Positions 44,538-52,925 of a DNA stretch of 64,000 nucleotides are shown here, one piece after another. Position 1 is the stretch's first letter; every line of letters begins with the position of its first letter. The DNA is from Pedobacter sp. GTDB taxonomy: Bacteria; Bacteroidota; Bacteroidia; Sphingobacteriales; Sphingobacteriaceae. A program made the position numbers and the translations under genes. The notes below the pieces were generated by a model that was not told the DNA's origin, did not search any database, and saw nothing but the letters and a program-made list of their open reading frames with translations. Location of the stretch: the NCBI GenBank assembly GCA_008015505.1, contig SSFR01000019.1, forward strand, positions 22,006 through 86,005, in the 5' to 3' direction.

Positions 44538-44629
44538 ACACTACCTTTTACCCTACTTTTTACACTACCTTTTCGGAGCACACACTACCTTTTACACTAC
44601 CTTTTTCCTTAAAAAAATCCAAAAGGTAG
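44538..44629. repeat. Array of ACACTACCTTTT repeats
   Basis: Copies start at 44538, 44550 (ACCCTACTTTTT), 44562, 44582 and 44594, i.e. mostly at 12-base period, and an inverted AAAAGGTAG sits at 44621-44629. This is in the 270 bases between the membrane HTH gene and the next gene. A 61-codon frame across it only translates the repeats. It looks like a cluster of protein-binding sites. Confidence 0.7.
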
Positions 44630-44695
44630 GCTTGACAGTATGGAAAAAATCTTCCCATCTTGCGGCCATAATTTTTACTTAATACTTAACCTAAT

Positions 44696-44959
44696 ATGAT
44701 AAACTACCAATCACAAGCAATGAACACTGCATCTACCAATGGAACAAAAGCTCAATTAACATCTGCCGATCTATCCTATTTCTTGGACTCCTGTCAAACC
44801 TTTGGACTTAAACTCGGTGATTTTAATACTGTGTTCCGTATCATTTTTGATCATGTTATTAAAAACACCGATGATCGTATACCTACACATGAACTAAAAA
44901 TACCACTACTTTTTTTGCGACAGGTTGAAATTTTTCTAAACAGCATTAAGATTGATTAA
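44696..44959 (+). CDS. Small phage protein of unknown function, 87 aa
   Basis: MINYQSQAMNTASTNG then a helical body, LSYFLDSCQTFGLKLGDFNTVFRIIFDHVIKN, soluble and slightly acidic. It is the last plus-strand gene before the inverted head block and is followed by a convergent terminator. The second Met (44720) is an alternative start. Position and size would suit a Mu Mor/C-like late activator, but no HTH is evident. Confidence 0.5.
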   Translation: MINYQSQAMNTASTNGTKAQLTSADLSYFLDSCQTFGLKLGDFNTVFRIIFDHVIKNTDDRIPTHELKIPLLFLRQVEIFLNSIKID

Positions 44960-44968
44960 ATTTTTTAG

Positions 44969-45002
44969 ACAACATGCTGACTTTTAATGGTTAGTGTGTT
45001 GT
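44969..45002. terminator. Convergent hairpin between early and head blocks
   Basis: A 13-pair stem (ACAACATGCTGAC at 44969-44981 with GTTAGTGTGTTGT... at 44990-45002, three wobbles) with an 8-base loop lies between converging genes. It is preceded by a T-run on the plus strand, i.e. an A-run read leftwards, so it can end either transcript. Confidence 0.65.
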
Positions 45003-45028
45003 TATAGTTTATTTAAACCACTGATTCG

Positions 45029-45517
45029 TCATGATAAAACTCCCACATCCACCACCTCACAGCCAAACCTAACCACACTATCGGCCAAATTCACATGCCT
45101 GTGATCAGCAGATATAGCCGTTCGAACAATCGTAGAAAGCAGCACCCAGTCTTTATGGGTGCCTTTGAATGATTCAAACTCCGGTAATTCCGATAGTTTA
45201 AAGTCGCGTTTATGCAGTGCTTTGGACACTTTATCAGCAATCGATAAGGCATTTAGCACTGCATCATCGTCGTAATTGAATTGCTCGATGCAGTGAATAC
45301 TGAAGAATAAATGGCCGCCTTGGAGCTGTCTATTTTGGTGGCCCTTTAATTCATACATCTGCGTCTCACCAAACTCAATAAAGAGTGTCGGCGTTTGAAA
45401 TACAGGTTCGGCGTGGTCATCAGTTAGTAAACTGCTGTACCAATGAATACGGCCAGATACTTCTGGGATGGAGTCATTTAAACGTTTTTTGATGGCTTGA
45501 TAAGCAAGTGATATCAT
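45029..45517 (-). CDS. Putative tail terminator/head-tail connector protein (gp37-like position)
   Basis: 162 residues: AYQAIKKRLNDSIPEVSGRIHWYSSL, TPTLFIEFGETQMYE, GGHLFFSIHCIEQFNYDDDA. The N-terminal helix followed by a beta-sheet resembles small tail-completion proteins. It is last in the minus-strand head operon (terminase, gp36, portal-MuF, gpG, this), which matches gp37 in Mu by order. No sequence family is certain. Confidence 0.55.
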   Translation of the reverse strand: MISLAYQAIKKRLNDSIPEVSGRIHWYSSLLTDDHAEPVFQTPTLFIEFGETQMYELKGHQNRQLQGGHLFFSIHCIEQFNYDDDAVLNALSIADKVSKALHKRDFKLSELPEFESFKGTHKDWVLLSTIVRTAISADHRHVNLADSVVRFGCEVVDVGVLS

Positions 45518-45528
45518 AATTGTTGATT

Positions 45529-46113
45529 TTAGATAGTTTGATTCATTTCGGTTTGTATTGCTCTGAGAATGGCCTTCTCCAAATCAGGCGTCACGTCCAT
45601 AAAAGGCCGGGCCGGAATATTGATGCTTGAACCCTTCCGTTTCAAAGCCATGGCCTTCCAGAAATCAGCTTCCCGGCTAGTTGAAACTGATCGCTTCCCT
45701 CTGGCTCGACCAGCTGAGGAGGCATACTGATAATACTTTGCCCAGAAAAACTTGCGCATCTTATCGGTAATAGCTATTCTCCCACCTTGCTGATGCACTT
45801 CGGCATAGGGTATTTCCGAAGCACGAATGCCCACATGGACACTATTTGAGTTTCGACTGATGATCTTGATGCTATCAACCAGATTGCCCATATCATTTAA
45901 AATACCCCTGCCTCGGCCACGATTATTTTCAAAGATTCGCCTCTTGAAACGTTGCAGAGAACCGTTCGTTGGTACACCCTGACGCTTAGTAATATTCTCT
46001 TGAAAATGATTTACCGCCGTCTGGCCAATCACGGCCGGCATGGCATTTAAAACCTTTTTCAAACGCTTTTCAAAATGGTTTAAGGCCTGGGTATTGATGG
46101 TGAGCTTGGTCAT
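45529..46113 (-). CDS. Phage virion morphogenesis protein (gpG-like)
   Basis: 194 residues. ALNHFEKRLKKVLNAMPAVIGQTAVNHFQENITKRQGVPTNGSLQRF, followed by GILNDMGNLVDSIKIIS and VGIRASEIPYAEVHQQGG, is the pattern of the phage virion morphogenesis family (Mu gpG). It helps complete the head-tail junction. Its start overlaps the portal-MuF stop by four bases (ATGA). Confidence 0.85.
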   Translation of the reverse strand: MTKLTINTQALNHFEKRLKKVLNAMPAVIGQTAVNHFQENITKRQGVPTNGSLQRFKRRIFENNRGRGRGILNDMGNLVDSIKIISRNSNSVHVGIRASEIPYAEVHQQGGRIAITDKMRKFFWAKYYQYASSAGRARGKRSVSTSREADFWKAMALKRKGSSINIPARPFMDVTPDLEKAILRAIQTEMNQTI

Positions 46114-48488
46114 TTTCGTTTGATTAATAGCCCCGTTCTAAGTTTTTCGAGTTCGACGTGTGGTTTATCCCATTGATAAAAAGTTTGTACCATTCCCTTT
46201 TTGTCGGCTAAAAGTACAATGGGCTGATCTTGATAATAACCGATGTATGTTCTGCAGGCTTTCAGATTCTCCCCTACATAGTCGAGGCTATCCCAAACCT
46301 CATTCGCATTTCTTAAGAGCGCCAGAGCTGATTTTGCCATATTCCAATGTCCCTGGTCTATTATTTGCTGGTACAAACTTTTTGAAAAACTGAGCACAAT
46401 CCCCGTGCTGTCCTGTAGTTTTATTCCATCCTTTGTGCCGGCCATTTTATCCCAGAATTCTTTAAAATCAGTTTTCCTTTCGAAACCTTGAACGGGTAAA
46501 AATTTATCACCAAAGCTTTCATAAATACGCTCAACGGACGGCATGCCATAGTTTTTTACTGCACTTAACTGCTTTTTGCCTTCGTCAGGCATGGCCTTAA
46601 AATAAACCGTGCCTTGCCTGTTAAAAAGTTCCGTCATACCCGTGTTGTGTTTCCAGTAGCTATCCTTTACTTCATTTTCGGCAGCCTGAGTAGCCATATT
46701 GGAGTCAGCAGGTCTAAGGTTCTGTTTTTCTAATTGCGCGTCCGTAAATGGTTTAACCGTGCACCTGCAGCGCCAACCATTAGGTGGATAATATTGCGAC
46801 CAAAATGGATCATCAGCTGGAAGTACAATGCCATTGAGGCGATCATGCTCAGCCCGTACACGTCCGTCACCTTTGGTTTGGTACTGCAGCCAGGGGAAAA
46901 CATCTTTTTGTTCTTGTATTTCCAGCCATTTTTGGCCCATAATTGTGCCTCGAACCACCGCTTGATATTCTGCTTGAGCATAATGTTGGTTGTAGCGCTC
47001 GTCGATGATTTTTACGTGCTTATAGAATTCAGTGAATGGGCGCTGAATCCCGTTTTGATCGTGTACCATAGCCCGCATTTCTTGCATTTGTGCATAGCTT
47101 TTAGCTAAGCCAAAGGCATATACATTGTTTTGTTGCACACGCAGCCAACTTTCCTGCTCGGGGCTTTTGTCGATACTGCCCATCTTTTTAAAATTGGCTT
47201 TGATACGATTCCAAAGCGAATCGCCATTGCTCAGAGCAAGCTCTGCTGAAGTAGTTTCTTGGGATAATTTCCCCGAGTGAATAACCGTAGCGAGCTCAGT
47301 CAATTGTTTATCAGTGCTTGCATTTGGCGTGGCTAAGTTTTCGATGCCATTGGTCCAGTTCAGCTTGCCAGGTAAATTCAACTTTTTTGCGCCAGCACCT
47401 CCAAGCTGTTTGGCCTGGGCATCAGGCTCATCAAAAGCAAATCTGGCACCATTTAGGGCGTAGCCTTTGGATATCAAAAAAGGAAACAGTTGATAATTGA
47501 TCACATTTTCTAGCCAACGCATATCGCGTTCGATATATTCATTCATCAGTCGCTCGTGCACTTCGGCAGCACCCACGAAGCTTTTTTTATCGGATACACC
47601 CGTTTGACCCAGGATCAATTTAGAAAGCTGCTCATCACAAAATCGGGCTTGCTCCAAATACACCTGATAAGCATCCGAATGCTGGCTTTCATGGAATTCC
47701 ACTTGATCGTCAATGTGTAAAATGGCATACCCATTGCTACCAATGCTAGAGGCCATCATTTCTTTGGCGTCTAATTCCTTGGCATCGGTGCTCGAGGTTC
47801 GGATCACTACCACTGGCATGCCAAACTTTTCGGAGCGCACCGACCAATCAGATCGGGCATTGCGTTTCCAAATCACTTCTGGAACAGCATCTTTTAATAA
47901 GCCAAGATGATCAGGTGAGCCGATTTCGATCAGGTATTCATTGAATGGAGCTTCTCGGAATGGGATTCCTTTATCATCCCCCACTTTAGCTATTACCAAG
48001 CCTTTTTCAGGGATTACCAGATTGCGATCGATCAAGTTTACCGACCCGAAATGTCCATCCTCGATCTCCCCGAACTCAATTAGTGAATGGCCAAAGAAGA
48101 TGCTATCTAGTGCCAAGTTGATAAAATCGCCAAACCAAGGGCGTTTGAGCAGTTCCGTTAAATCTTTATTGGCCACCTTGTCTTTGATCACCGAAAATGG
48201 CGCTCCTATGGTTTTAATCTTTCGGCTATTGATCTGACTGAACAGGTGCGCATCACTCACGGCTAGTTGGTAAAGCGCATACAGATCGCTGCGATCGGGC
48301 CGTTCGGGATCGGTGGCACTGGCTACAGCGCGCTTCCAGAGGCCCATTTCAGCTTTGGCCATGGGTGTGCTGGTGCGTTTGAGCTGGTAGGACAAACGGC
48401 TTTGTTTGTCTGTTTTGACCAGTTGATAAGTGGGTATAGGTAATTTATTGCCCTTAAAGAATTGGGTGATATAGTTTGTTAATCGCAT
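46110..48488 (-). CDS. Fusion of DUF935 portal and Mu gpF-like head protein
   Basis: 792 residues. Residues about 30-420 are a DUF935 (Mu gp29) portal: LYALYQLAVSDAHLFSQINSRK, RPWFGDFINLALDSIFFGHSLIEFGEIEDG, LSKLILGQTGVSDKKSFVGAAEVHERLM. From about 500 on comes the Mu gpF/SPP1 gp7 domain with AVVRGTIMGQKWLEIQEQ, GRVRAEHDRLNGIVLPADDPFW and PPNGWRCRCTV. In Mu these are separate genes (29 and 30). There is no stop or frameshift between them. The fusion would bring the minor head protein to the portal vertex in equal number. Confidence 0.88.
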   Translation of the reverse strand: MRLTNYITQFFKGNKLPIPTYQLVKTDKQSRLSYQLKRTSTPMAKAEMGLWKRAVASATDPERPDRSDLYALYQLAVSDAHLFSQINSRKIKTIGAPFSVIKDKVANKDLTELLKRPWFGDFINLALDSIFFGHSLIEFGEIEDGHFGSVNLIDRNLVIPEKGLVIAKVGDDKGIPFREAPFNEYLIEIGSPDHLGLLKDAVPEVIWKRNARSDWSVRSEKFGMPVVVIRTSSTDAKELDAKEMMASSIGSNGYAILHIDDQVEFHESQHSDAYQVYLEQARFCDEQLSKLILGQTGVSDKKSFVGAAEVHERLMNEYIERDMRWLENVINYQLFPFLISKGYALNGARFAFDEPDAQAKQLGGAGAKKLNLPGKLNWTNGIENLATPNASTDKQLTELATVIHSGKLSQETTSAELALSNGDSLWNRIKANFKKMGSIDKSPEQESWLRVQQNNVYAFGLAKSYAQMQEMRAMVHDQNGIQRPFTEFYKHVKIIDERYNQHYAQAEYQAVVRGTIMGQKWLEIQEQKDVFPWLQYQTKGDGRVRAEHDRLNGIVLPADDPFWSQYYPPNGWRCRCTVKPFTDAQLEKQNLRPADSNMATQAAENEVKDSYWKHNTGMTELFNRQGTVYFKAMPDEGKKQLSAVKNYGMPSVERIYESFGDKFLPVQGFERKTDFKEFWDKMAGTKDGIKLQDSTGIVLSFSKSLYQQIIDQGHWNMAKSALALLRNANEVWDSLDYVGENLKACRTYIGYYQDQPIVLLADKKGMVQTFYQWDKPHVELEKLRTGLLIKRK

Positions 48489-48515
48489 ACTGGTTTTAGT
48501 TTGGATTGTTAATTG

Positions 48516-48612
48516 TCTGAATTGTGATTCTTTTGATTTAGGTGATGGCCATGATTGTTCGTGTGAAATAGCATCACTTCAATCATATTAATCACACGAA
48601 TCGTAGTTCAGA
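48516..48612. repeat. Long imperfect inverted repeat ending in TCTGAA
   Basis: TCTGAATTGTGATTC at 48516-48530 pairs with GAATCGTAGTTCAGA at 48598-48612; inside, ATGATTG/CAATCAT and CGTGTGA/TCACACG also pair. It is made of GAT-rich period-like units, a form common in Bacteroidota genomes. It spans the gap between gp36 and the portal gene, and its right end supplies the TGA stop of gp36 (48608-48610). Confidence 0.65.
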
Positions 48613-49021
48613 TTAGACTTCGTTTCGTTTGACTTCCCCAGCGGAAAGTTTGCTGATTTTCTCCTGTCTTTGGATTGGTTCGCCAAGGCAGATCCAGTCC
48701 ATTTTTACCATCGGCTACTCGCTCCAAAAAATTGATCGTTTCATTGTAGGCGGCTTCCACATGGGGAGAGATGCGATGATTAGGCAAGCGTTGATAAATC
48801 AAGTGCAGTACCAGATTAACTCCACATTGCACTAGATGCATATTGCGATCGGCACCTGTGGCAGCAAATATTTTTGCTGTATCATAGCGATCAAACAAAT
48901 AACTCTTGAGCGTGTCCATAGCCATCGCCTCGGCACTGGTTAAAATAGCTGGATTAGCCTGAATCATCGATTCAAGATTGTTTTGCTTGATTTGAGGTAG
49001 GTAGTCGTCACGCGTGATCAT
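48608..49021 (-). CDS. gp36-like protein (DUF1320)
   Basis: 137 residues: MITRDDYLPQIKQNNLESMI, AEAMAMDTLKSYLFDRYDTAKIF, HLVQCGVNLVLHLIYQRLPN, the helical connector-like DUF1320 pattern of Mu gp36. It starts within the last codons of the terminase gene (ATGA overlap). Probably a head-completion protein. Its stop codon lies in the inverted repeat. Confidence 0.82.
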   Translation of the reverse strand: MITRDDYLPQIKQNNLESMIQANPAILTSAEAMAMDTLKSYLFDRYDTAKIFAATGADRNMHLVQCGVNLVLHLIYQRLPNHRISPHVEAAYNETINFLERVADGKNGLDLPWRTNPKTGENQQTFRWGSQTKRSLI

Positions 49022-50535
49022 ATTCTCCTATTTGAAAAGCTTCTATACTGTCCCATGCGCGGGTGAAAAGCCGCCGCACGCTGGTATTTATTGAGCAAAT
49101 CCAGCGCTGCGGAATCACCGTCCGGGCTATCATCGTTTGATTTATAACCTGGTTCGATGGCCAAAAGCTGTGCAATACCCACTTGCATGTCGTTACTGGC
49201 ACGTTCAGCCTCATTATAATAAATACGTCCTTGCTGATAAAAAGGAAGCATAGCGATGATGCGATCAAACTTATTGCCTTTAGGTCGTTCGGCTTGTATC
49301 AAACTGATAGAATGTTGGTGTTTACTGGAGACTTCTTTGTAAACCATCTTGAGGGCATCATTCCAGAACTGACTTTCGAAATACCAGTTAATACGTACGG
49401 ATTGGGACAAATCAGCAGTGTAGTTAAACATCCATTGGATAGCTACTTCCATTTTACATTGTTGAACCATGGCCTTGATGAGGTAAAACTTACCATCTTT
49501 CAACCCCCACACTTTGATGGCGTTGAAATCAGCAGTTTTGGCGTCGGAGTAGGCTACATCCCAGTAGCCTAAGACGCGCTCGAAATGATCCAAACGTGGA
49601 ATTTTGCACCATTGAATCATCTCCTGTTTGAAAATAGTTCCTTCGATGTAAGGGGCATTATTGTACTCCGCTTGAAAGGAAAGTGGCCCCATGGCATCCA
49701 GCTGATTTTGGTAAAAAGCTTTGCTGTATTTTTCGGGCCAGATAGGATTCAGCCCGGCATCCGTAGCATTTTGCTGGATAAACTGAAATCCTTTTTTATG
49801 ATCTCGGATGTAAGTCAGAATGGTTTGCGGGGCGAAAATATTATTTACTTGCACAAACCTGCTGCCGCGTTCATCAAGTGTACCAAGTAAGTCTTCACAA
49901 ATCCAGCCAGCGTATTCGCGCAGACGTCTGGGGTTTCGGCAAACTTCTTTGGTGTCCAAATCGTCTGCCACAATATAATCGGGCCTGAATTGGCGATGGC
50001 GCAATCCACGCGGACTTTGCCCCATTCCAATCGCAAAAAAGGCACAATCGTTTTTGGTGATGAAACGCCCTTCTTCCCAGCTACCAGTGCTTTGCTGGTT
50101 ACCAAAATCATGCGCCAGCAATTGATTGGCCTCAAACTCAGCTTGCAAGTCGGAAAGCAAAATGCAGGCCTTCTCCTGATTTTGTCCCACCAGGAGCATC
50201 ACTTTCAAATCGTCATTGATCCACAACCAGAGTGGCAACAGGATATTTAAATGGGTTGATTTGGCTAGGCCACGTCCCCAGGCGAGCAACAGTTTGATGT
50301 GCTTATTATTTCTGATTTTTTTGGCTGTTTGGATATGAAAGTTCGCTGAAGGCGATGAAGCATAACGCTTAAAATAGGTATCGATAAAGAAGACATAATC
50401 TCTTTTAGCCCGATCAATACGCAAGTTCTGCTCGGCCTGGGTCTCAAAGGGATTGACAGCACTATCCTCCGAAATACTTTTGATCAGCTGGCGGTAACGG
50501 TCTAATGCTTTTTGGTCTTTTATACGACTAATCAT
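49018..50535 (-). CDS. Terminase large subunit (Mu gp28-like)
   Basis: 505 residues. KLLLAWGRGLAKSTHLNILLPLWL is the Walker A loop, DYIVADDLDTKEVC the Walker B-like acidic motif. The nuclease half has VLGYWDVAYSDAKTADFNAIKVWG (first Asp), and QWMFNYTADLSQSVRINWYFESQF and DSPDGDSAALDLLNKY (further acids). ATP-driven DNA packaging motor and headful nuclease. It follows a small-subunit-like gene and precedes gp36, the Mu order. Confidence 0.92.
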   Translation of the reverse strand: MISRIKDQKALDRYRQLIKSISEDSAVNPFETQAEQNLRIDRAKRDYVFFIDTYFKRYASSPSANFHIQTAKKIRNNKHIKLLLAWGRGLAKSTHLNILLPLWLWINDDLKVMLLVGQNQEKACILLSDLQAEFEANQLLAHDFGNQQSTGSWEEGRFITKNDCAFFAIGMGQSPRGLRHRQFRPDYIVADDLDTKEVCRNPRRLREYAGWICEDLLGTLDERGSRFVQVNNIFAPQTILTYIRDHKKGFQFIQQNATDAGLNPIWPEKYSKAFYQNQLDAMGPLSFQAEYNNAPYIEGTIFKQEMIQWCKIPRLDHFERVLGYWDVAYSDAKTADFNAIKVWGLKDGKFYLIKAMVQQCKMEVAIQWMFNYTADLSQSVRINWYFESQFWNDALKMVYKEVSSKHQHSISLIQAERPKGNKFDRIIAMLPFYQQGRIYYNEAERASNDMQVGIAQLLAIEPGYKSNDDSPDGDSAALDLLNKYQRAAAFHPRMGQYRSFSNRRI

Positions 50536-50615
50536 TTTGTAGGAGTGTTAGGCATCGCGAAGTTTATTTGAGGTGTTTATACGCGCTTTTAAAAACTGTT
50601 TAAAAGGTATTTAAT

Positions 50616-51047
50616 TTATCCACGCTGCCTGGCTTCCAAAAACTCCAACATCATGTTCCCAAATAGCCTACTTTCTTTGGGATGATTCCGCAGCAACCAG
50701 CCTGTAAATTCACTGAAGCATTCGATGTATACGGCGATAGAATGATCGCTCAATCGCTCGATTTCTTTACCAATGATGGATTTGGCATCGTACAGTTCTT
50801 TGGTGGGCACGCCACCAATGCTAGCGATCTTTTCGTTGACGGCTTTTAATTGCGCATAACTATCCTGTAGCAGTTGCGAGCGTGTAACGCCATGCAGATT
50901 TTTTAGCTTCTCCCAGTCTCCTGCTTCAATCCAGGTGCGCAGCGTCTTCTCGGTGACGCCGACTAGTTCACTGATGCTTTTACGGGTATGTGCGCCGCTG
51001 ATGAATAGTTCTTGGGCGAGAATTTTTTTGTCTTTGCTCGTGCTCAT
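50616..51047 (-). CDS. Terminase small subunit-like HTH protein (gp27-like)
   Basis: 143 residues from the ATG at 51047. SKDKKILAQELFISGAHTRKSISELVGVTEKTLRTWIEAGDWEKLK is an HTH of the type in DUF1804/gp27 terminase small subunits, followed by helices (LLQDSYAQLKAVNEKIASIGG, AKSIIGKEIERLSDHSI). It is first in the minus-strand head operon and faces the protease gene across a 137-base region with direct repeats. DNA recognition for packaging is likely. Confidence 0.8.
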   Translation of the reverse strand: MSTSKDKKILAQELFISGAHTRKSISELVGVTEKTLRTWIEAGDWEKLKNLHGVTRSQLLQDSYAQLKAVNEKIASIGGVPTKELYDAKSIIGKEIERLSDHSIAVYIECFSEFTGWLLRNHPKESRLFGNMMLEFLEARQRG

Positions 51048-51091
51048 AGGGTGGCAAAAGTGGACGTAAAAAACCAAACGAGGAAGAAACT

Positions 51092-51128
51092 ACATCAACC
51101 TTACATGCTTGTATATCAACCTTATGTG
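51092..51128. promoter_or_regulatory. Direct repeats in the divergent late promoter region
   Basis: ACATCAACCTTACATG (51092-51107) and ATATCAACCTTATGTG (51113-51128) share ATCAACCTTA at a spacing of 21 bases, two helical turns. They lie between the divergent head (minus) and protease/capsid (plus) operons, so they could bind one activator that turns on both late units. Confidence 0.6.
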
Positions 51129-51184
51129 TTTAATTTTTTATTCCAAATCCGCATCAAATCTTTGTGCCAACAAACGACCTAACC

Positions 51185-52024
51185 ATGCGATTTACCATCA
51201 GTGACGAGAGTATTAATAGATACGGATACCGGATTCTTTCGGCAGGAATGAGCACTGCTTCCTTCGAAAAAAATCCAGTGGTATTTTATAATCATGGCAC
51301 TTACAATCTGCCAATTGGGAAAGGCAAAGACTTGCGCCATGAACCAGATGGCAGCATCACGCTCGAGATTGATTTCGACCCGGAAGATGAGCAGGCCATA
51401 GCCGTGCAGAAGAAGACCGAGCGCGGATTCTTGAATGCTTGCTCAGTAGGGATTGATGTGCTAGAGACCAGCACGGATGCTTCGGTGGTTTTAGCCGGCC
51501 AAACCCGACCAACTGTCGTTCGAAGCGAACTATTGGAGCTGAGCATTTGTGGCATCCCCGGAAATAGAAATGCATTGCGACTGAATGGTGTCCAAACTGA
51601 AAATATTGAACACATCCTGCCCAAAATCAACCATCAAAAAGAATTAAATATGAAACCTGCTTTTGACTCATTCGACTTGCCCGAAACGGCTGCTGATGAA
51701 GCTATCCTGGATCAGTTAGCTGCGCTAGAAAATGAAGATGCGCAAACTATAGACCCAATCCTGTCGCGATTGGATGCCATCGATAAAAAAATTACGGAAC
51801 TATCCACTAGCAAAAAGGCTACTGAAACAGCTAAAAAAGAACCTCGTTTACGCGATTTGATGAAAGAATTACGTACAGAGGAAGTTTCTTCTAAAAAAGA
51901 GGTTATGACTTGGGCCCAGTTGCAAGCATTACCTAAGGTAGAATTTGAGGCTTATCGGAATGAGCATAGAGCACACTATAAAAAACTATTCTACGGTCAC
52001 TATGGCTTTGAGCCGATTTATTAA
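51185..52024 (+). CDS. Prohead protease with C-terminal scaffold region
   Basis: 279 residues from the ATG at 51185. The first 155 residues are an HK97-type prohead protease: MRFTISDESINRYGYRILSAGM, NPVVFYNHGTYNLPIGKG (catalytic His), SELLELSICGIPGNRNAL (Ser). The rest is helical and highly charged (DQLAALENEDAQTIDPILSRLDAIDKKITEL), typical of scaffolds. A nested start at 51650 is listed separately. Head maturation; precedes the capsid gene by 19 bases. Confidence 0.85.
   Translation: MRFTISDESINRYGYRILSAGMSTASFEKNPVVFYNHGTYNLPIGKGKDLRHEPDGSITLEIDFDPEDEQAIAVQKKTERGFLNACSVGIDVLETSTDASVVLAGQTRPTVVRSELLELSICGIPGNRNALRLNGVQTENIEHILPKINHQKELNMKPAFDSFDLPETAADEAILDQLAALENEDAQTIDPILSRLDAIDKKITELSTSKKATETAKKEPRLRDLMKELRTEEVSSKKEVMTWAQLQALPKVEFEAYRNEHRAHYKKLFYGHYGFEPIY
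51650..52024 (+). CDS. Possible nested scaffold protein from an internal start
   Basis: In-frame ATG at 51650 (MKPAFDSFDLPETAADEAIL) after an A-rich stretch (AAAAAGAATTAAAT), just at the boundary of protease and scaffold domains. It would give a 124-residue scaffold alone. In Mu the protease I gene contains the scaffold Z as such a nested product, so the arrangement is expected. Not proven here. Confidence 0.45.
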   Translation: MKPAFDSFDLPETAADEAILDQLAALENEDAQTIDPILSRLDAIDKKITELSTSKKATETAKKEPRLRDLMKELRTEEVSSKKEVMTWAQLQALPKVEFEAYRNEHRAHYKKLFYGHYGFEPIY

Positions 52025-52043
52025 CCACAAGCAATACTAAATC

Positions 52044-52925
52044 ATGTCAGTAAAACAAGAAATATGGACTGGCGAAGTCCTGCGCAAAGTATCCACTTTA
52101 GAGCAAGCAACCTTTTTAGATGGCTTGCCTGATTATAGTCGCTATGCGACAAACAATGTGATCCACATGGCCTATATGGGTGTGGAACCCAAGGTACTCA
52201 TCAACAATAGCACCTATCCGCTGCCTACTTCAGCACTTGCTAGTGAGGATATTGGCTTGTCGCTAGACAAATACCAAACCGAAGTGACCATCATCACCGA
52301 CGATGAGTTGCATGCTAATGCATCCGACCGAATGAGTGTAACCCGGGATATGCATGCTGGAGCCATCACTAAAGAGAAATTCAAAAAGGCTTTGCACGCC
52401 ATTGCCCCAGCAAAGCATACGACCGAAACACCTGTATTGACTACCACGGGCACCGATGTGGATGGGCGAAAATCATTAACCCGGAGTGATATCATCCGAT
52501 TAAAAAAGGCCTATGACTTGATGGATGTGCCTATGGATGGTCGACGCTTGGTATTGTGTCCGGATCATATCCATGACTTATTGGAGCTGGATCAAAAGTT
52601 TTCGGCGCAGTATTATGATTACAAAAGTGGGCGTATTGCGGGTTTGTATGGCTTTGATGTGTACGAGTATGGTGCTGCACCATATTATGACCAGGATGCT
52701 AAGACTAAAAAAGCTTTCGGTGCAACACCCACAGCCAAAGACGTGCAGGCAAGTATTTCGTTTTACGCACCCTACGTCGCCAAAGCCAGCGGCGAAACCA
52801 AGATGTATTTTTCCGAAGCCAAAACAAATCCGAGGATGCAGGAGAATGAGATCAACTTCCGACACTACTTCCTGGTGATTCCTAAAAAACAGATGTATTT
52901 GGGAGCAATAATTAGTGGAAAATGA
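52044..52925 (+). CDS. Major capsid protein
   Basis: 293 residues. LDGLPDYSRYATNNVIHMAYMGVEPKVLINNSTYPL and PVLTTTGTDVDGRKSLTRSDIIRLKKAYDLMDVPMDGRRLVLCPDHIHDLLELDQ are the HK97-fold backbone. YGFDVYEYGAAPYYD and ETKMYFSEAKTNPRMQENEINFRHYFL form the P-domain ending. Directly follows the protease/scaffold gene, the normal place. It is smaller than Mu gpT and belongs to a Bacteroidota phage group. Confidence 0.85.
   Translation: MSVKQEIWTGEVLRKVSTLEQATFLDGLPDYSRYATNNVIHMAYMGVEPKVLINNSTYPLPTSALASEDIGLSLDKYQTEVTIITDDELHANASDRMSVTRDMHAGAITKEKFKKALHAIAPAKHTTETPVLTTTGTDVDGRKSLTRSDIIRLKKAYDLMDVPMDGRRLVLCPDHIHDLLELDQKFSAQYYDYKSGRIAGLYGFDVYEYGAAPYYDQDAKTKKAFGATPTAKDVQASISFYAPYVAKASGETKMYFSEAKTNPRMQENEINFRHYFLVIPKKQMYLGAIISGK

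Noticed and set aside
44444..44629. 61-codon frame with Tyr/Thr/Phe/Pro-rich end
   Set aside because: Its second half is only a translation of the ACACTACCTTTT repeats; no start context and no family resemblance.
44538..44629. CRISPR-like array
   Set aside because: The repeat is 12 bases with no unique spacers of constant length and no cas genes are nearby.
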